Shown: positions 1 through 9,057, counted from the stretch's first letter. The stretch: 64,000 nucleotides of DNA from JBFLXB01 sp964570625 (GCA_964570625.1 CAZMYW010000012.1:1-64000); one strand, 5' to 3'. Program-made: numbers and translations. The notes: generated by a model not told the origin, from the letters alone.

Positions 1-215
1 CGGGGAGCGTCCACCGCGTCGCGCGGAGCGTCCAACAATTCGACCTTCACATGCAATTGAGGGTCTTGGCCCCGCGTCACACCAGGTGCAGCGGTCGCGC
101 CCTTCGTGTACTGTAATGGGGCGGTCCGCGGGGGCTCGTGCGTGGCCACGCGGTACCCGATCACCACCGCCCACAACCCGAGCAATGCGAGCAACAATTT
201 GACCGTGTTGTTCAC
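1..215 (-). CDS. Pilus operon protein, partial (N-terminus only)
   Basis: Reading begins at a GTG that overlaps the pilO stop (GTGA), and the frame stays open to the window edge, so about 71 residues are visible. Residues 5-20 form one hydrophobic membrane segment, followed by a Pro/Thr/Ala-rich periplasmic stretch. This shape and the position directly after pilO suggest a bitopic pilus or type II secretion component, for example a PilP- or GspC-like protein. The visible part is too short to name the family. Confidence 0.6.
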   Translation of the reverse strand, partial: MNNTVKLLLALLGLWAVVIGYRVATHEPPRTAPLQYTKGATAAPGVTRGQDPQLHVKVELLDAPRDAVDAP

Positions 216-736
216 GACACGGTCCTCAAATAGGCGGCAACTTTGACCTGCACGTCGAGTTCACCCCCGCTCTTCCTCCGGGCCCGGGACAGCGAGAGAC
301 TCTCCACCGCCAAAAACGGGCTGCTTCGCTCCAGGTCGTCGAGAAATCGTCGGACATTGGCGTAGGGACCTGACAGGGCGAACGTGAGCGACACTTTTTG
401 AAAGTCCTTCAGATCGGCGCGTTCCGGTTGATAATTGACTTCGGGGATGCTGAGCCCTCGCCGTTTCGCGAGTGAGGCCAGCGTCGTCACCACCTTGGGC
501 AGATCCTCCCTCGCCGTAGCCTGCCTGATGAGGTTGGTGACTTCCTCGTGCGCTTGTTGGTAGGTTTTGAACCGCGAGATCCGGTCGCGTTCGCTCCGCC
601 ATGCGGCGTCGGTTCGTTCCACGACCGCATGACTTGGACCCAAGACCACGGCATACACGACCACGTCGACCGCCAGCGCGATCAACGCGCAGGCAAGCGG
701 GATGGCCAGCCGTCGCAACAGAACAGACCGTGTCAT
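212..736 (-). CDS. pilO: Type IV pilus assembly protein PilO-like
   Basis: This is a 174-residue bitopic protein. The ATG overlaps the pilN stop (ATGA), which is why it is preferred to an upstream ATG. Residues 10-34 form the single membrane helix after a short basic N-terminus. A heptad-like region (about 40-85) follows, then a compact periplasmic domain containing a stretch like GPYANVRRFLDDLE, typical of PilO/GspM proteins. PilO pairs with PilN through the coiled coil and links the inner-membrane platform to the secretin. Function is inferred from fold shape and from its place after pilM-pilN. Confidence 0.75.
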   Translation of the reverse strand: MTRSVLLRRLAIPLACALIALAVDVVVYAVVLGPSHAVVERTDAAWRSERDRISRFKTYQQAHEEVTNLIRQATAREDLPKVVTTLASLAKRRGLSIPEVNYQPERADLKDFQKVSLTFALSGPYANVRRFLDDLERSSPFLAVESLSLSRARRKSGGELDVQVKVAAYLRTVS

Positions 737-1314
737 CCCCGCCCCCGATAGGTGCATTGGATGCTGAACTCGGTGCGGTTATCCTCCGTGCTTTTCTGCT
801 GTTGAAGAAAAACATCAGCAAACCGCCCGCTTTCCTGGAGCGACGTCATCAGTGCCGTCACGTCCTGCAACGCGAGGGCGACTCCATCAAGCGTGACGGT
901 TTTCGTCTTGAGATCCGGGTGAATGCTACTTACCGACACGTTTCTCGGCACGGCGGCTTCCAAATCGTTCAGCAACGCCGTCCACGAAAAGGCTTTGCCT
1001 TCCAGGACCTGGTTCAACGAGGCCACTTGTTTCACCAGAGCGTCGACTGCTGCGGCATCGTCAGGCGAAAATCCCACACCGCGGAGGTCGTCCCGAAGCC
1101 GGGACGCCTGCTGCTGCACCCGCGTGACGTTCTCCTGCAGCACCGCTGTCTCATGTCGATTTCCGGATGCCCACCACCACATCGCCACGGCCAACAACAA
1201 CCCGAGCGCCGATACGGCATACAGCCCCACGGCAATCAGACGAATGCGGGTATGGTGCGACGAGGCGAAGTTGGTGTGGAAGGCCTCAGGCTCTCCGACC
1301 GTTGCCAACGCCAT
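733..1314 (-). CDS. pilN: Type IV pilus assembly protein PilN-like
   Basis: This 193-residue protein has a short cytoplasmic tail (about 1-25), one membrane helix (about 26-48, with a WWW motif at its end), a coiled-coil stretch (about 55-100) and a ferredoxin-like periplasmic domain with the FSWTALLNDLE and LQDVTALMTSLQES segments seen in PilN/GspL proteins. PilN's cytoplasmic tail normally binds PilM. It starts 6 nt after the pilM stop and overlaps pilO by 4 nt, so translation is probably coupled. Confidence 0.78.
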   Translation of the reverse strand: MALATVGEPEAFHTNFASSHHTRIRLIAVGLYAVSALGLLLAVAMWWWASGNRHETAVLQENVTRVQQQASRLRDDLRGVGFSPDDAAAVDALVKQVASLNQVLEGKAFSWTALLNDLEAAVPRNVSVSSIHPDLKTKTVTLDGVALALQDVTALMTSLQESGRFADVFLQQQKSTEDNRTEFSIQCTYRGRG

Positions 1315-1320
1315 TTCGGG

Positions 1321-2274
1321 TCAGCGCTCCGCCGCGGCGCCGAGCGCCCCGGCTGCGCGGGCGCACTGCGTCTCGGTCAGATCGGCTAATCCCTCGAGGG
1401 CCGTATCCATCGGACCCAAGGATACGACCGTCAAATGAAAACGCGTCTCCAGCGCACCAGGTAATGCCTCGCCGCAGTCTGCGGCGGACAGGAACAGGTG
1501 GGTGATGCGCGACAGGTCCTTTTCCTTGCCATAGGCGTTTAGGGACAATTCCACTTCGTCCAAGATGCGTTCCACGGCCTCGGGTCCGGTCAGCGGTCTT
1601 CGCGTACCTTTGATCCGAAGATACGCGGGGCTTCCCCCTTCGTCGATCATGACCGTCAACGACGCGGGGGTGATCGTCACCACGATGAAATGGTGATCAG
1701 GACTGGCCGCGCGAACGATTCGCTGGCGAAACAGATTAAAGCGATGAAAGACCCCGAGGTCGATCACCACCGCCTCGAATCCCACTCGGGCGAGGAGGTT
1801 CTCGTATTGACTCACGACCGTTTCGGTGATCGCGGCCCCGAGAACCCGGGACCCCACTTCTCCGTCCGGCCTGCGCCAGCGCTGAGCCGTGACCCGCGAC
1901 GTCCCGAGTTCCACCGCGAACGTCTTCTCGACATGCCACCGTACTAGGCGGTCGAATTCTTCGCGGCGAGCCGGCACTGCCGCCACGTCGAAGAGCGTCA
2001 CCCGCGCCACGGGATCGGGAAGCGACACCGCCACCGGACCACCCGCTCGATCGCCCACCAGCGTCCGGAGCGCCCGTTCGAACGCCGCCTCATCCGCGAC
2101 GTTACGTTCGGCAGGCGACACCGCCAAGGCCCCCGCAGCGAGCGGCTCGCTGCGGTGCTCGATCAACTCACGCCGGCGCCCGCGGTCGCGTACCCGGACA
2201 AAGGTAAGGACATCCGGCGCGATCTCCAGTCCCACGCGGACTCCGTGTCTCCAGCGCATCGAGTTCGCGCTCAC
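1321..2274 (-). CDS. pilM: Type IV pilus assembly ATPase-fold protein PilM-like
   Basis: This is a 317-residue cytoplasmic protein of the actin/FtsA-like PilM family, without a signal peptide or membrane segment. The GTG start overlaps the pilB stop (GTGA); an ATG five codons later is an alternative. The sequence is divergent and is recognised mainly from length, a GLEIAPDVLTFVRVR-type N-terminus, a central VIDLGVFHRFNLF phosphate-site-like segment, and its position before pilN and pilO. PilM docks on the PilN tail under the inner membrane. Confidence 0.7.
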   Translation of the reverse strand: MSANSMRWRHGVRVGLEIAPDVLTFVRVRDRGRRRELIEHRSEPLAAGALAVSPAERNVADEAAFERALRTLVGDRAGGPVAVSLPDPVARVTLFDVAAVPARREEFDRLVRWHVEKTFAVELGTSRVTAQRWRRPDGEVGSRVLGAAITETVVSQYENLLARVGFEAVVIDLGVFHRFNLFRQRIVRAASPDHHFIVVTITPASLTVMIDEGGSPAYLRIKGTRRPLTGPEAVERILDEVELSLNAYGKEKDLSRITHLFLSAADCGEALPGALETRFHLTVVSLGPMDTALEGLADLTETQCARAAGALGAAAER

Positions 2275-3989
2275 TCGATGAAGGTGACCCGGTTGATCTC
2301 GCGCAGCGTCGTTTCGCCCCGCACCACTTTTTCCACGCCGGCTTGGCGAAGGGAGGTCATGCCCTCCTTGATCGCGGCCTTCCGAATTTCGGAGGGCGGC
2401 CGACGATCAAGAATCATTTCCCGGATGCTGTCGGATAGAGCCAGGAACTCCGTGATCGCGCGCCGCCCCTTGAACCCGGTGCCGTGGCATTCGGGACATC
2501 CGCGCCCCTGGGAGAATTCCACGTCTCGGTACTGCTCGTAATTCAACCCCGACGCCTCACACGCCTCCCGGGTCACCGCCACAGCCTCACGACAATGCGC
2601 ACAGATCGCGCGCACCAGCCGCTGGGCAAGAATACAGTTCAACGACGAGACGAAATTATAGGGCTCAATGCCCATGTTCACGAATCGACCGATGACATCG
2701 AAGGCGTTGTTCGCGTGCACGGTGGTGAACACCAAGTGTCCGGTCAGCGCGGACTGGATGGCGATCTGCGCGGTCTCCGCGTCACGAATCTCGCCGACCA
2801 TGATCTTGTCCGGATCGTGGCGGAGGATCGACCGCAGACCCTTGGCGAACGTGAGACCTTTTTTTTCGTTGACCGGAATCTGCACCACGTTGCGTAACTG
2901 GTACTCGACCGGGTCTTCGATCGTAATGATCTTGTCCTCGTCGTTGTTGATCTCTTCGATAGCCGCATACAGCGTGGTGGTCTTGCCGCTCCCGGTAGGG
3001 CCGGTGACCAGCGCCATCCCGTACGGCTCCACGATCGCTTTCCGGAACCGGCGCAGGTCGTCGGGGTTGAACCCTAGGCGGTCGAGGCGCAATTGGTTGA
3101 CGCCGGCGGTGATGTACTCCTTGTCCAGGATCCTGATCACCACGGCTTCGCCGTAGATCCCGGGCAGGATCGATACGCGGAAGTCCACCTTTTTCTGGTC
3201 CAGCCGCAGCTTGAAACGGCCGTCTTGCGGCGTCCGTTTCTCGGCGATGTCGAGTTCCGACATGATCTTGATGCGCGAGATGAGCGGCGCGTGGAACTTG
3301 AGGTCCAGCGGTTCCATCGCCGGATACAACACGCCATCCACGCGGTACTTGATGATCACCCCTCGTTCGCCCACCTCAATGTGAATGTCACTCGCGCGCT
3401 TCTGGAGCGCGTTCAGAATCGCAGTATCCACCAATCGAACAACCGGACTGGTGTCCTTGGAAATTTTTTCGACCGAGAGAACTTCTTCCCCCCGTTCGTC
3501 TTCTTTGATCAACACCGGTCGAAAATCCGCCTCGATCCGCTTGAGGACCTGCGAGGAACCTTCGCTGCGCTTGAGCGCCTCAAGGATTCCGGTGCGGCTT
3601 CCAATCCCGAACCGGAGTTCCCGACGGAGAACCAATTCGAGTTCGTCCAAGAGCGGCAAGTTGGTCGGATCGGCCAGCACAATGGTGAGCACGCCGTCCC
3701 GATCCTCGTACGGCACGAACGGATAGCGGTACATCAGCTCCACCGGGATGGTCTTGAAGAACTCCTGGTCCAGGTAAAACCTGTCGAGCGCGTAGTACGT
3801 GAGGCGCCATTGTTCGGCCAGGGCCTTGGCGAGGTGCTCCTCGTCGATCGCGCCCTGCTCCACCAGTATCGCGCCGAGCCAGCGCTGCTCGCGCATCGAC
3901 TGCTCCGCGGCCTGGGCGACAAGGTCGGCGCCCAGGCCGCGTTCGACTAAGATGTCGCCCAACCGTTTTTTGGAGAGAAACGTTCTCAC
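2271..3989 (-). CDS. pilB: Type IV pilus extension / type II secretion ATPase
   Basis: This 572-residue GspE/PilB hexameric ATPase powers pilin assembly. The open frame runs much further upstream, but that part lies inside pilC; the GTG at 3989 overlaps the pilC stop (GTGA) and begins the family's N-terminal MshEN-type domain (about 1-150). The Walker A motif GPTGSGKTTT lies around K336, the Asp/Walker B region (MVGEIRDAETA) around 395, and the tetracysteine zinc site (CAHC, CPEC) around 461-500. All catalytic motifs are intact. The zinc site separates PilB/GspE from most PilT retraction ATPases. Confidence 0.93.
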   Translation of the reverse strand: MRTFLSKKRLGDILVERGLGADLVAQAAEQSMREQRWLGAILVEQGAIDEEHLAKALAEQWRLTYYALDRFYLDQEFFKTIPVELMYRYPFVPYEDRDGVLTIVLADPTNLPLLDELELVLRRELRFGIGSRTGILEALKRSEGSSQVLKRIEADFRPVLIKEDERGEEVLSVEKISKDTSPVVRLVDTAILNALQKRASDIHIEVGERGVIIKYRVDGVLYPAMEPLDLKFHAPLISRIKIMSELDIAEKRTPQDGRFKLRLDQKKVDFRVSILPGIYGEAVVIRILDKEYITAGVNQLRLDRLGFNPDDLRRFRKAIVEPYGMALVTGPTGSGKTTTLYAAIEEINNDEDKIITIEDPVEYQLRNVVQIPVNEKKGLTFAKGLRSILRHDPDKIMVGEIRDAETAQIAIQSALTGHLVFTTVHANNAFDVIGRFVNMGIEPYNFVSSLNCILAQRLVRAICAHCREAVAVTREACEASGLNYEQYRDVEFSQGRGCPECHGTGFKGRRAITEFLALSDSIREMILDRRPPSEIRKAAIKEGMTSLRQAGVEKVVRGETTLREINRVTFIE

Positions 3990-5200
3990 TTGATGGTCCC
4001 GGCCAGGTTGAAGATCGGCAAATACATGGTAATAACCACCGCCGCCACCAGGAGGCCCATGGTCAATAACAGGGCGGGTTCGACCCAGGTGGTGATTCGC
4101 GTCAACGCGCGGTCGAGTTCGTCTTCGTGAAAATCGGCCACCTGATTGAGCATTTCCTCCAGCGCACCGGTGGCTTCTCCGACCTCGATCATCTCCAGCG
4201 TCATGCGGGGCATGAAGCCGTCCACGGAAAAGGCGGCTGCCAGGCCGGTACCGGTTTTCACCCGCTCGATCACGCGCGCCAGATGCTCCGCGACGATGCG
4301 ATTGGGCACCGAGTCCGCCACCATTAGCAGGGCCGAGACCAGGGGAATGCCGCCAGCCAGAATCGTGGCCAACGTCCGCGACACCATGATCGTGTAGTGC
4401 GTCTTCATCACGGACCCGATAAACGGTGTGTGCAGCAACACGTTGTCGACGGCGCGACGGCCCCGCACGGTCGTTCGCCACGCGCGGACCGCCACCACCA
4501 TCGCCACGAATCCCGCCGCCAACAGCAGGATCCACTGCCTGGCGAAGTCCACCGTGGCCATCAAGATGCGTGTGGCGACCGGCAGCTCGGACTGTGCCTC
4601 GCGGTACACGTCAAGGAACGTCGGCATCACAAACGTGAGCAGAAAGACGATGACACCCACCCCGACCGCCAGCAGAAACGCGGGGTACGACAGCGCGCTC
4701 AGGATCTTCTTGCGGACCGCCAACATGCGTTTCATGAAGGCCTGATACCGGGCGAGCATTTCCACGACGTTTCCGCTTCGCTCGCCGGAGCGCAGCGACG
4801 CGATATACAACTCGGAAAAGTAGCGTGGATGATGGGCTATGGCGTCCGCCAGCGTGGATCCGCCACGCACCTGCTCGCGCACCGCGTTCAATACGCCCTG
4901 AAATGCACCGATCCCGCTTCGAGCGGCGAGGATTTCGAGGGCGCGCATGAGGGGTAGTCCCGCCTTGATCAACACCAGCAGTTCCTGATTGAACACGAGG
5001 AAGTCACGCGGGGAAATCCGCCGCTGAAAGGCCGGCAACCCGGCGGACAAGGTTCGGAGGTACCCGGCAGGCCTGACGGCAAAAACTACCACCCCGCGGT
5101 GGTCCAGGCGGGTCCTGGCGTCCGCCTCATCAACCGCCTCCACCCGCTCTTCCAGCACCGTGCCGTCGGCATTGCCAATTCGACAAACGAAGGTGGGCAT
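3986..5200 (-). CDS. pilC: Type IV pilus / type II secretion inner-membrane platform protein
   Basis: This 404-residue GspF/PilC protein has two T2SSF domains (about 70-195 and 275-400), each followed by membrane helices, with three hydrophobic segments overall. The start MPTFVCRIG is the usual N-terminus for the family. An in-frame ATG 21 nt upstream is possible, and the longer frame beyond it reaches past the promoter. The paired SGERSG and GEATGAL motifs mark the two repeats. It is the first gene of the operon and lies just behind a sigma70-like promoter. Confidence 0.92.
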   Translation of the reverse strand: MPTFVCRIGNADGTVLEERVEAVDEADARTRLDHRGVVVFAVRPAGYLRTLSAGLPAFQRRISPRDFLVFNQELLVLIKAGLPLMRALEILAARSGIGAFQGVLNAVREQVRGGSTLADAIAHHPRYFSELYIASLRSGERSGNVVEMLARYQAFMKRMLAVRKKILSALSYPAFLLAVGVGVIVFLLTFVMPTFLDVYREAQSELPVATRILMATVDFARQWILLLAAGFVAMVVAVRAWRTTVRGRRAVDNVLLHTPFIGSVMKTHYTIMVSRTLATILAGGIPLVSALLMVADSVPNRIVAEHLARVIERVKTGTGLAAAFSVDGFMPRMTLEMIEVGEATGALEEMLNQVADFHEDELDRALTRITTWVEPALLLTMGLLVAAVVITMYLPIFNLAGTIK

Positions 5201-5301
5201 AACAGTGGCTACCAGGCGCATTGCTACGCCGCGCAGACATCGAATTCCGCGCGGCGTGCTGTGGGAGATTCGTCTACAACCCGTGCGCTTGTAGCGAGTT
5301 G

Positions 5302-5330
5302 AGTATAGGAGATGAAGGGGCTGATTGCAA
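5302..5330 (-). promoter_or_regulatory. Sigma70-like promoter of the pilus operon
   Basis: On the minus strand a TTGCAA box is followed by 17 nt and TATACT. It lies about 100 nt before the pilC start and after the mazG end, and it points into the pilus operon. Confidence 0.6.
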
Positions 5331-5370
5331 GGTAAGCGCTTCGACAGCGCGAACCAGATCCCGGAGCTGG

Positions 5371-6195
5371 CTAGGTCGGATGACTGGGATCGGATGCCAC
5401 ATCTTCCGCGGCCTTCGCCTCCCGCCACAGCAGATCCAAGGCCTCGGCGGATCGTCCGGCCAGGGGACCACCCGCCGCGCGCTCCATGTGGGCAAAACGC
5501 GTCGCAAAACAGGCAATGCTTCCCCGCAGAGACGAGTCGGGATCAAGGTTCAACCGGCGGGCCAAGTTGACGACCGTAAAGAGGAGGTCTCCCAGCTCGC
5601 ACGCCATCCGATGTGGGTCTCCCCCGCCAACCGCTTCTCGCAGTTCGGCCACCTCTTCATCGAGCTTGGCGAGCACGTCCTCCGCTTTGACCCAGTCAAA
5701 CCCGACACGCGCCGCACGGGTCTGCACGTGCTGCGCCTTGGCTAACGCGGGCAAGCCCTTGGGCGTGCCATCCAAAAGGGAGGGTCCCCGCGCAGGTTTA
5801 CCTTCTCGTTGTTTGATGGCATCCCACTGGCCGACGACCTCCTCGGCCGTGCGGGCTCGATCGGCTTGGGCATCGAACACGTGCGGGTGCCGTCGGATGA
5901 GCTTCTCCGCGCACGCGTGAAACACGTCGTCCAGCGTGAACGCTCCGGTTTCAGCGCCAAGCTGCGCGTGAAACGCGATTTGCAACGCCAGATCTCCGAG
6001 TTCTTCTTTGAGCGCGGCGGGAACGCCGTTCGCGATAGCATCGACCGTCTCGTAGGTCTCTTCGATGAGGTACGGAACCAGGGACTGGTGCGTCTGCTCT
6101 CGGTCCCACGGACATCCGTCGGGTGCGCGCAACCGAGCCATGATCTCCGCCACGCGTTGACAGGCGCAGGGCTCGGAATGTCGTGGCGCCGTCAC
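5371..6195 (-). CDS. mazG: Nucleoside triphosphate pyrophosphohydrolase MazG
   Basis: This 274-residue protein hydrolyses NTPs to NMP and pyrophosphate and clears non-canonical or excess nucleotides. It has the characteristic tandem MazG arrangement. The N-terminal domain carries the DGCPWDREQTHQSL and EETYE/EELGD metal-binding motifs. The C-terminal domain carries EEVAEL and ELGDLLF. The GTG start overlaps the SDR stop (GTGA). Length is close to that of E. coli MazG (263), and the gene appears intact. Confidence 0.92.
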   Translation of the reverse strand: MTAPRHSEPCACQRVAEIMARLRAPDGCPWDREQTHQSLVPYLIEETYETVDAIANGVPAALKEELGDLALQIAFHAQLGAETGAFTLDDVFHACAEKLIRRHPHVFDAQADRARTAEEVVGQWDAIKQREGKPARGPSLLDGTPKGLPALAKAQHVQTRAARVGFDWVKAEDVLAKLDEEVAELREAVGGGDPHRMACELGDLLFTVVNLARRLNLDPDSSLRGSIACFATRFAHMERAAGGPLAGRSAEALDLLWREAKAAEDVASDPSHPT

Positions 6196-6938
6196 GACGC
6201 CGTCGATCTGGCCACCGCGGGTTCCGGGCTGGGCCGCCACTCGCGTGCGTTGACCGCGCGACCGGTCACGTCCTTCGATTGATCCGATGCCAGGTACACG
6301 AAGACCGGCGTCACATCGTCGGGCGATGGGAGCGTGGCGGGGTCTTCGTTGGGGTACGCCGCCGCCCGCATCGCCGTGCGCGTACCGCCGGGGTTCACGG
6401 TGTTCACACGAATGCCACGCGCGCGCAGTTCGTCGGCCAGCACCTGCGAAAGACCCTCGATGCCGAATTTCGAGACCGCATACGCCCCCCACCCCGCCCG
6501 GCCGGCTCGGCCCACGCTGGAAGAGACGTTGATAATCGACCCGCCGCTCTGCATCAGCGGCAATGCGGCCTTGGTGACACGAAATACCGCTGTAAGGTTG
6601 GCGGCGATCACGGCATCCCACTCGTCTTCCGGATACTCGGCGATCGCGGCATGGGCGCCGAGCAAGCCCGCGTTGTTCACCAGCACGTCAACGCGCCCGA
6701 ACGACTTCCGGATCGCGGCGATTAATCGGGCCACGTCTTGGTGTCGGGTGAGGTCAGCCGGCACAGCAGCCGCACGGCCACCGCTGATCGTGATCTGCCG
6801 GCAGATCGCGTCCAACACGTCCGCCCGACGCCCGCAGATCACGAGCTGGGCACCTTCGCGCGCATACGCTCGTGCCACGGCCGCGCCAATGCCGCTGCCT
6901 CCGCCCGTCACGAACGCCACTTTACCTTCAAGCACCAT
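6192..6938 (-). CDS. Short-chain dehydrogenase/reductase (SDR family)
   Basis: This 248-residue classical SDR has the NAD(P)-binding TGGGSGIG motif near residue 11, NNAG near 88, the catalytic Ser in VSSS, and the YAVSK Tyr/Lys pair near 150. An Arg pair after the second strand (CGRR) suggests NADP preference. The substrate cannot be told. It is the first gene of an SDR-mazG pair. The last 15 or so residues are Pro/Ala-rich and unlike a usual SDR tail. Confidence 0.88.
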   Translation of the reverse strand: MVLEGKVAFVTGGGSGIGAAVARAYAREGAQLVICGRRADVLDAICRQITISGGRAAAVPADLTRHQDVARLIAAIRKSFGRVDVLVNNAGLLGAHAAIAEYPEDEWDAVIAANLTAVFRVTKAALPLMQSGGSIINVSSSVGRAGRAGWGAYAVSKFGIEGLSQVLADELRARGIRVNTVNPGGTRTAMRAAAYPNEDPATLPSPDDVTPVFVYLASDQSKDVTGRAVNAREWRPSPEPAVARSTAS

Positions 6939-7015
6939 GAGGCTCTTCTAGCACGCAGTTTCAGGCCAAGTCAAACCGGACCGACACATCTGGTGAGCGG
7001 CGAGCACAGCCCGCC

Positions 7016-7044
7016 TTGAATCGTTCGATACTTGGGCCTATGCT
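7016..7044 (+). promoter_or_regulatory. Sigma70-like promoter before the reductase stub and sulfotransferase
   Basis: TTGAAT is followed by 17 nt and TATGCT. The -10 box ends 27 nt before the ATG of the reductase fragment, and nothing else on the plus strand lies between. It probably drives the stub and the sulfotransferase together. Confidence 0.5.
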
Positions 7045-7071
7045 CGGTCGAGTTTTTCCTCACTGGCTCTC

Positions 7072-7242
7072 ATGCGCAAACTGATCCTCTTCATCGCTAC
7101 CAGCCTGGACGGGTATATCGCGGGCCCGGAACGCCCCGGCGCGTTGACCATCAGCCCGTTCGAACCAGTCACCACACAGGTGTGCCAGTGGTTTTCTGCT
7201 AAACTTCGTGCGGACGCTGTTCAGTTAACCGACCGAAGATAA
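7072..7242 (+). pseudogene. Truncated dihydrofolate reductase/RibD-type fragment
   Basis: This is a 56-codon frame. Its first 18 or so residues (MRKLILFIATSLDGYIAGP) match the N-terminus of RibD-C/DHFR-like reductases, which are normally 170-200 residues long. After PERPGALT the similarity stops, and the frame ends at TAA 4 nt before the sulfotransferase ATG. No remaining domain is found in the other frames. The likely history is a reductase gene deleted after its first strand-loop, its promoter and start now feeding the next gene. Confidence 0.55.
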
Positions 7243-7246
7243 CCCG

Positions 7247-8152
7247 ATGCTGCCGACCTTCTTGATCATCGGTGCCGCCAAGGCGGGCACAACCGCCGTG
7301 TACCACTACCTCAAACAACACCCCGAGATTTGCATGAGCCGACACAAGGAGACCAACTTCTTTGCGCTCGAGGACCAGTCACTGGACTTTCAGGGTCCGG
7401 GCGACCGCGAGCACATCAGTCGGTTCTCCGTCACACGGATCGAAGACTACGAGGCCCTGTTTCAAGGGGCCGAGGGCAAGACCGCGATCGGCGAAGCATC
7501 CCCCATGTACCTGTATGATCCTACGGCGCCAGCGCGCATCAAAGCCCGTATCCCGGACGCGCGGCTGATCGCAATCCTACGCGATCCCGCTGAACGCGCT
7601 TTCTCCATGTATTCGATGTTCGTGCGGGATCGGCGGGAGCCGCATCGGAACAATTTCGCGCGGGCCTTGGCCGAAGAGGATCGCCGACTCAGAGATGGTT
7701 GGGAGTGGGCGTGGCAGTATACGCGAAGCGGTTTCTATGCCGAACAGCTCAAGCGCTATTTGCTCCTGTTTCCCCGCGAGCGTATCAAGGTCTATTTATA
7801 TGAAGACCTGGAGCACGACCCGTCGGCCGTGATGCGGGATCTCTTTGGTTTCTTGGGCGTGCGCCCGGACTTTCCCGCGGACACATCGCAGCGCCATAAC
7901 GTGTCCGTGGTTCCGCGCTCCGAGAGCGTGCAGGAGTTTATCGATCAGCCCCACATCCTGAAATCCATTATCGCCCCGCTCATCCCGCCACGGCTCTGCT
8001 TCTACGTCAAGCGAAAGCTGGCTGAATTCAACCAAGCTCGACCGACGTTGAACACGAAGATGCGACGGAGACTGGTGGAGTTCTACCGCAAGGACATCGA
8101 GGAACTGCAGGCGCTTATTGGACGAGACTTGTCAGCCTGGCTACGGATGTGA
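7247..8152 (+). CDS. PAPS-dependent sulfotransferase family protein
   Basis: This 301-residue protein shows the sulfotransferase fold. The 5'-phosphosulfate loop GAAKAGTTAVYHYL lies at about residues 8-21. A 3'-phosphate-binding segment (RDPAERAFSMYSMF) lies at about 115-128. A late LYEDLEHDP region is also present. Such enzymes move sulfate from PAPS to a sugar or lipid hydroxyl, often on surface glycans. The acceptor is unknown. It is convergent with a TylF-type methyltransferase, so both could modify the same glycan, but that is only inferred from proximity. Confidence 0.85.
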   Translation: MLPTFLIIGAAKAGTTAVYHYLKQHPEICMSRHKETNFFALEDQSLDFQGPGDREHISRFSVTRIEDYEALFQGAEGKTAIGEASPMYLYDPTAPARIKARIPDARLIAILRDPAERAFSMYSMFVRDRREPHRNNFARALAEEDRRLRDGWEWAWQYTRSGFYAEQLKRYLLLFPRERIKVYLYEDLEHDPSAVMRDLFGFLGVRPDFPADTSQRHNVSVVPRSESVQEFIDQPHILKSIIAPLIPPRLCFYVKRKLAEFNQARPTLNTKMRRRLVEFYRKDIEELQALIGRDLSAWLRM

Positions 8153-8202
8153 GGATTGACCGGCGTGGGGTATGCGGCACACTCGAAACCGCCTCCAATA
8201 TA

Positions 8203-8988
8203 CTAGGCTGACCCCTTAATCAACACCGCTTGGCCGGTTGGCAGCGCGAGGATCGGCACGTTGTGACGCCTCGCAAACGCGACATGCGCGGCCCGTTGCG
8301 CTTCGAACCCCCGGAAGCCGTGATCGTCGAACACCACGATGCCCCCGACTTGCAGACGCGGCCAGAAGTGCTCCAGCGCAGCGATCTCTGGCTCCGCAAA
8401 GTTCAGGTCGATCGACATGAACGCTACCTTCTCGACATCCGCGCGCGCAAGGGATTCGGGGATCACACCTTTGACGAGCACCACCGGGTCGTCCTTGAAT
8501 CGCGCCTTCACCTCCTCGTAGCAGTCGCGGTAGTGCACGTAGAACTCCCGATGATCGGTTGATTGTTCACGCACGTAGGCGTCGGGCATGCCTTGGAAGG
8601 AATCCAGGAGAAAGAACCGCCGCCCGGTCCGTCGAAAATCCGTGAAGTCCATGACGGCGCTGGAGTACCCCCCGCGGTTGACTCCACACTCGACAAAGTC
8701 GCCCTCGATGGACAGCGCCTGCCGGGCCGCCCAACACAAGACATGGACGCGCCAGTGCACGTCGCTGCCGCCCCACGACCCGGCGGCCCGGCCCGCCTGA
8801 TACGCTCTCAGGAACGCCGGATCCTCCAGGAATGTTCGCGGCGTCTGGCACGTGATCAAACGGTCCTCGACGTATTCGGCCTCGAACACCGCACGGGTCC
8901 AGACATAGGCCTTCTTGAGAAAACCGATTCGAGCCAGGCCGGGAAACCGAGTCAGGAGGTGCTGGAGAACCTTGTCGATCCAAGTCAT
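8203..8988 (-). CDS. TylF/MycF-type (macrocin O-methyltransferase family) SAM methyltransferase
   Basis: The protein has about 261 residues from the ATG at 8988; a GTG at 9030 would add 14. The glycine-rich SAM site reads GDFVECGVNRGGYS, followed by FLLDSFQGMPD. The metal-binding region has SIDLNFAEPEIAALE and VFDDHG. These are typical of TylF enzymes, which O-methylate sugar hydroxyls with a divalent metal. It faces the sulfotransferase tail to tail. The sugar substrate is unknown. Confidence 0.82.
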   Translation of the reverse strand: MTWIDKVLQHLLTRFPGLARIGFLKKAYVWTRAVFEAEYVEDRLITCQTPRTFLEDPAFLRAYQAGRAAGSWGGSDVHWRVHVLCWAARQALSIEGDFVECGVNRGGYSSAVMDFTDFRRTGRRFFLLDSFQGMPDAYVREQSTDHREFYVHYRDCYEEVKARFKDDPVVLVKGVIPESLARADVEKVAFMSIDLNFAEPEIAALEHFWPRLQVGGIVVFDDHGFRGFEAQRAAHVAFARRHNVPILALPTGQAVLIKGSA

Positions 8989-9057
8989 CAGACGCTCGAC
9001 CAAAAAAACATGTCGCCCGCAATACGACACGACGAGAGGACCCTGGTAGCGATCACG

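Noticed and set aside
3990..4535. N-terminal extension of pilB
   Set aside because: The extra 182 codons fall inside pilC and are Gly/Arg-rich; the GTGA overlap marks the true start.
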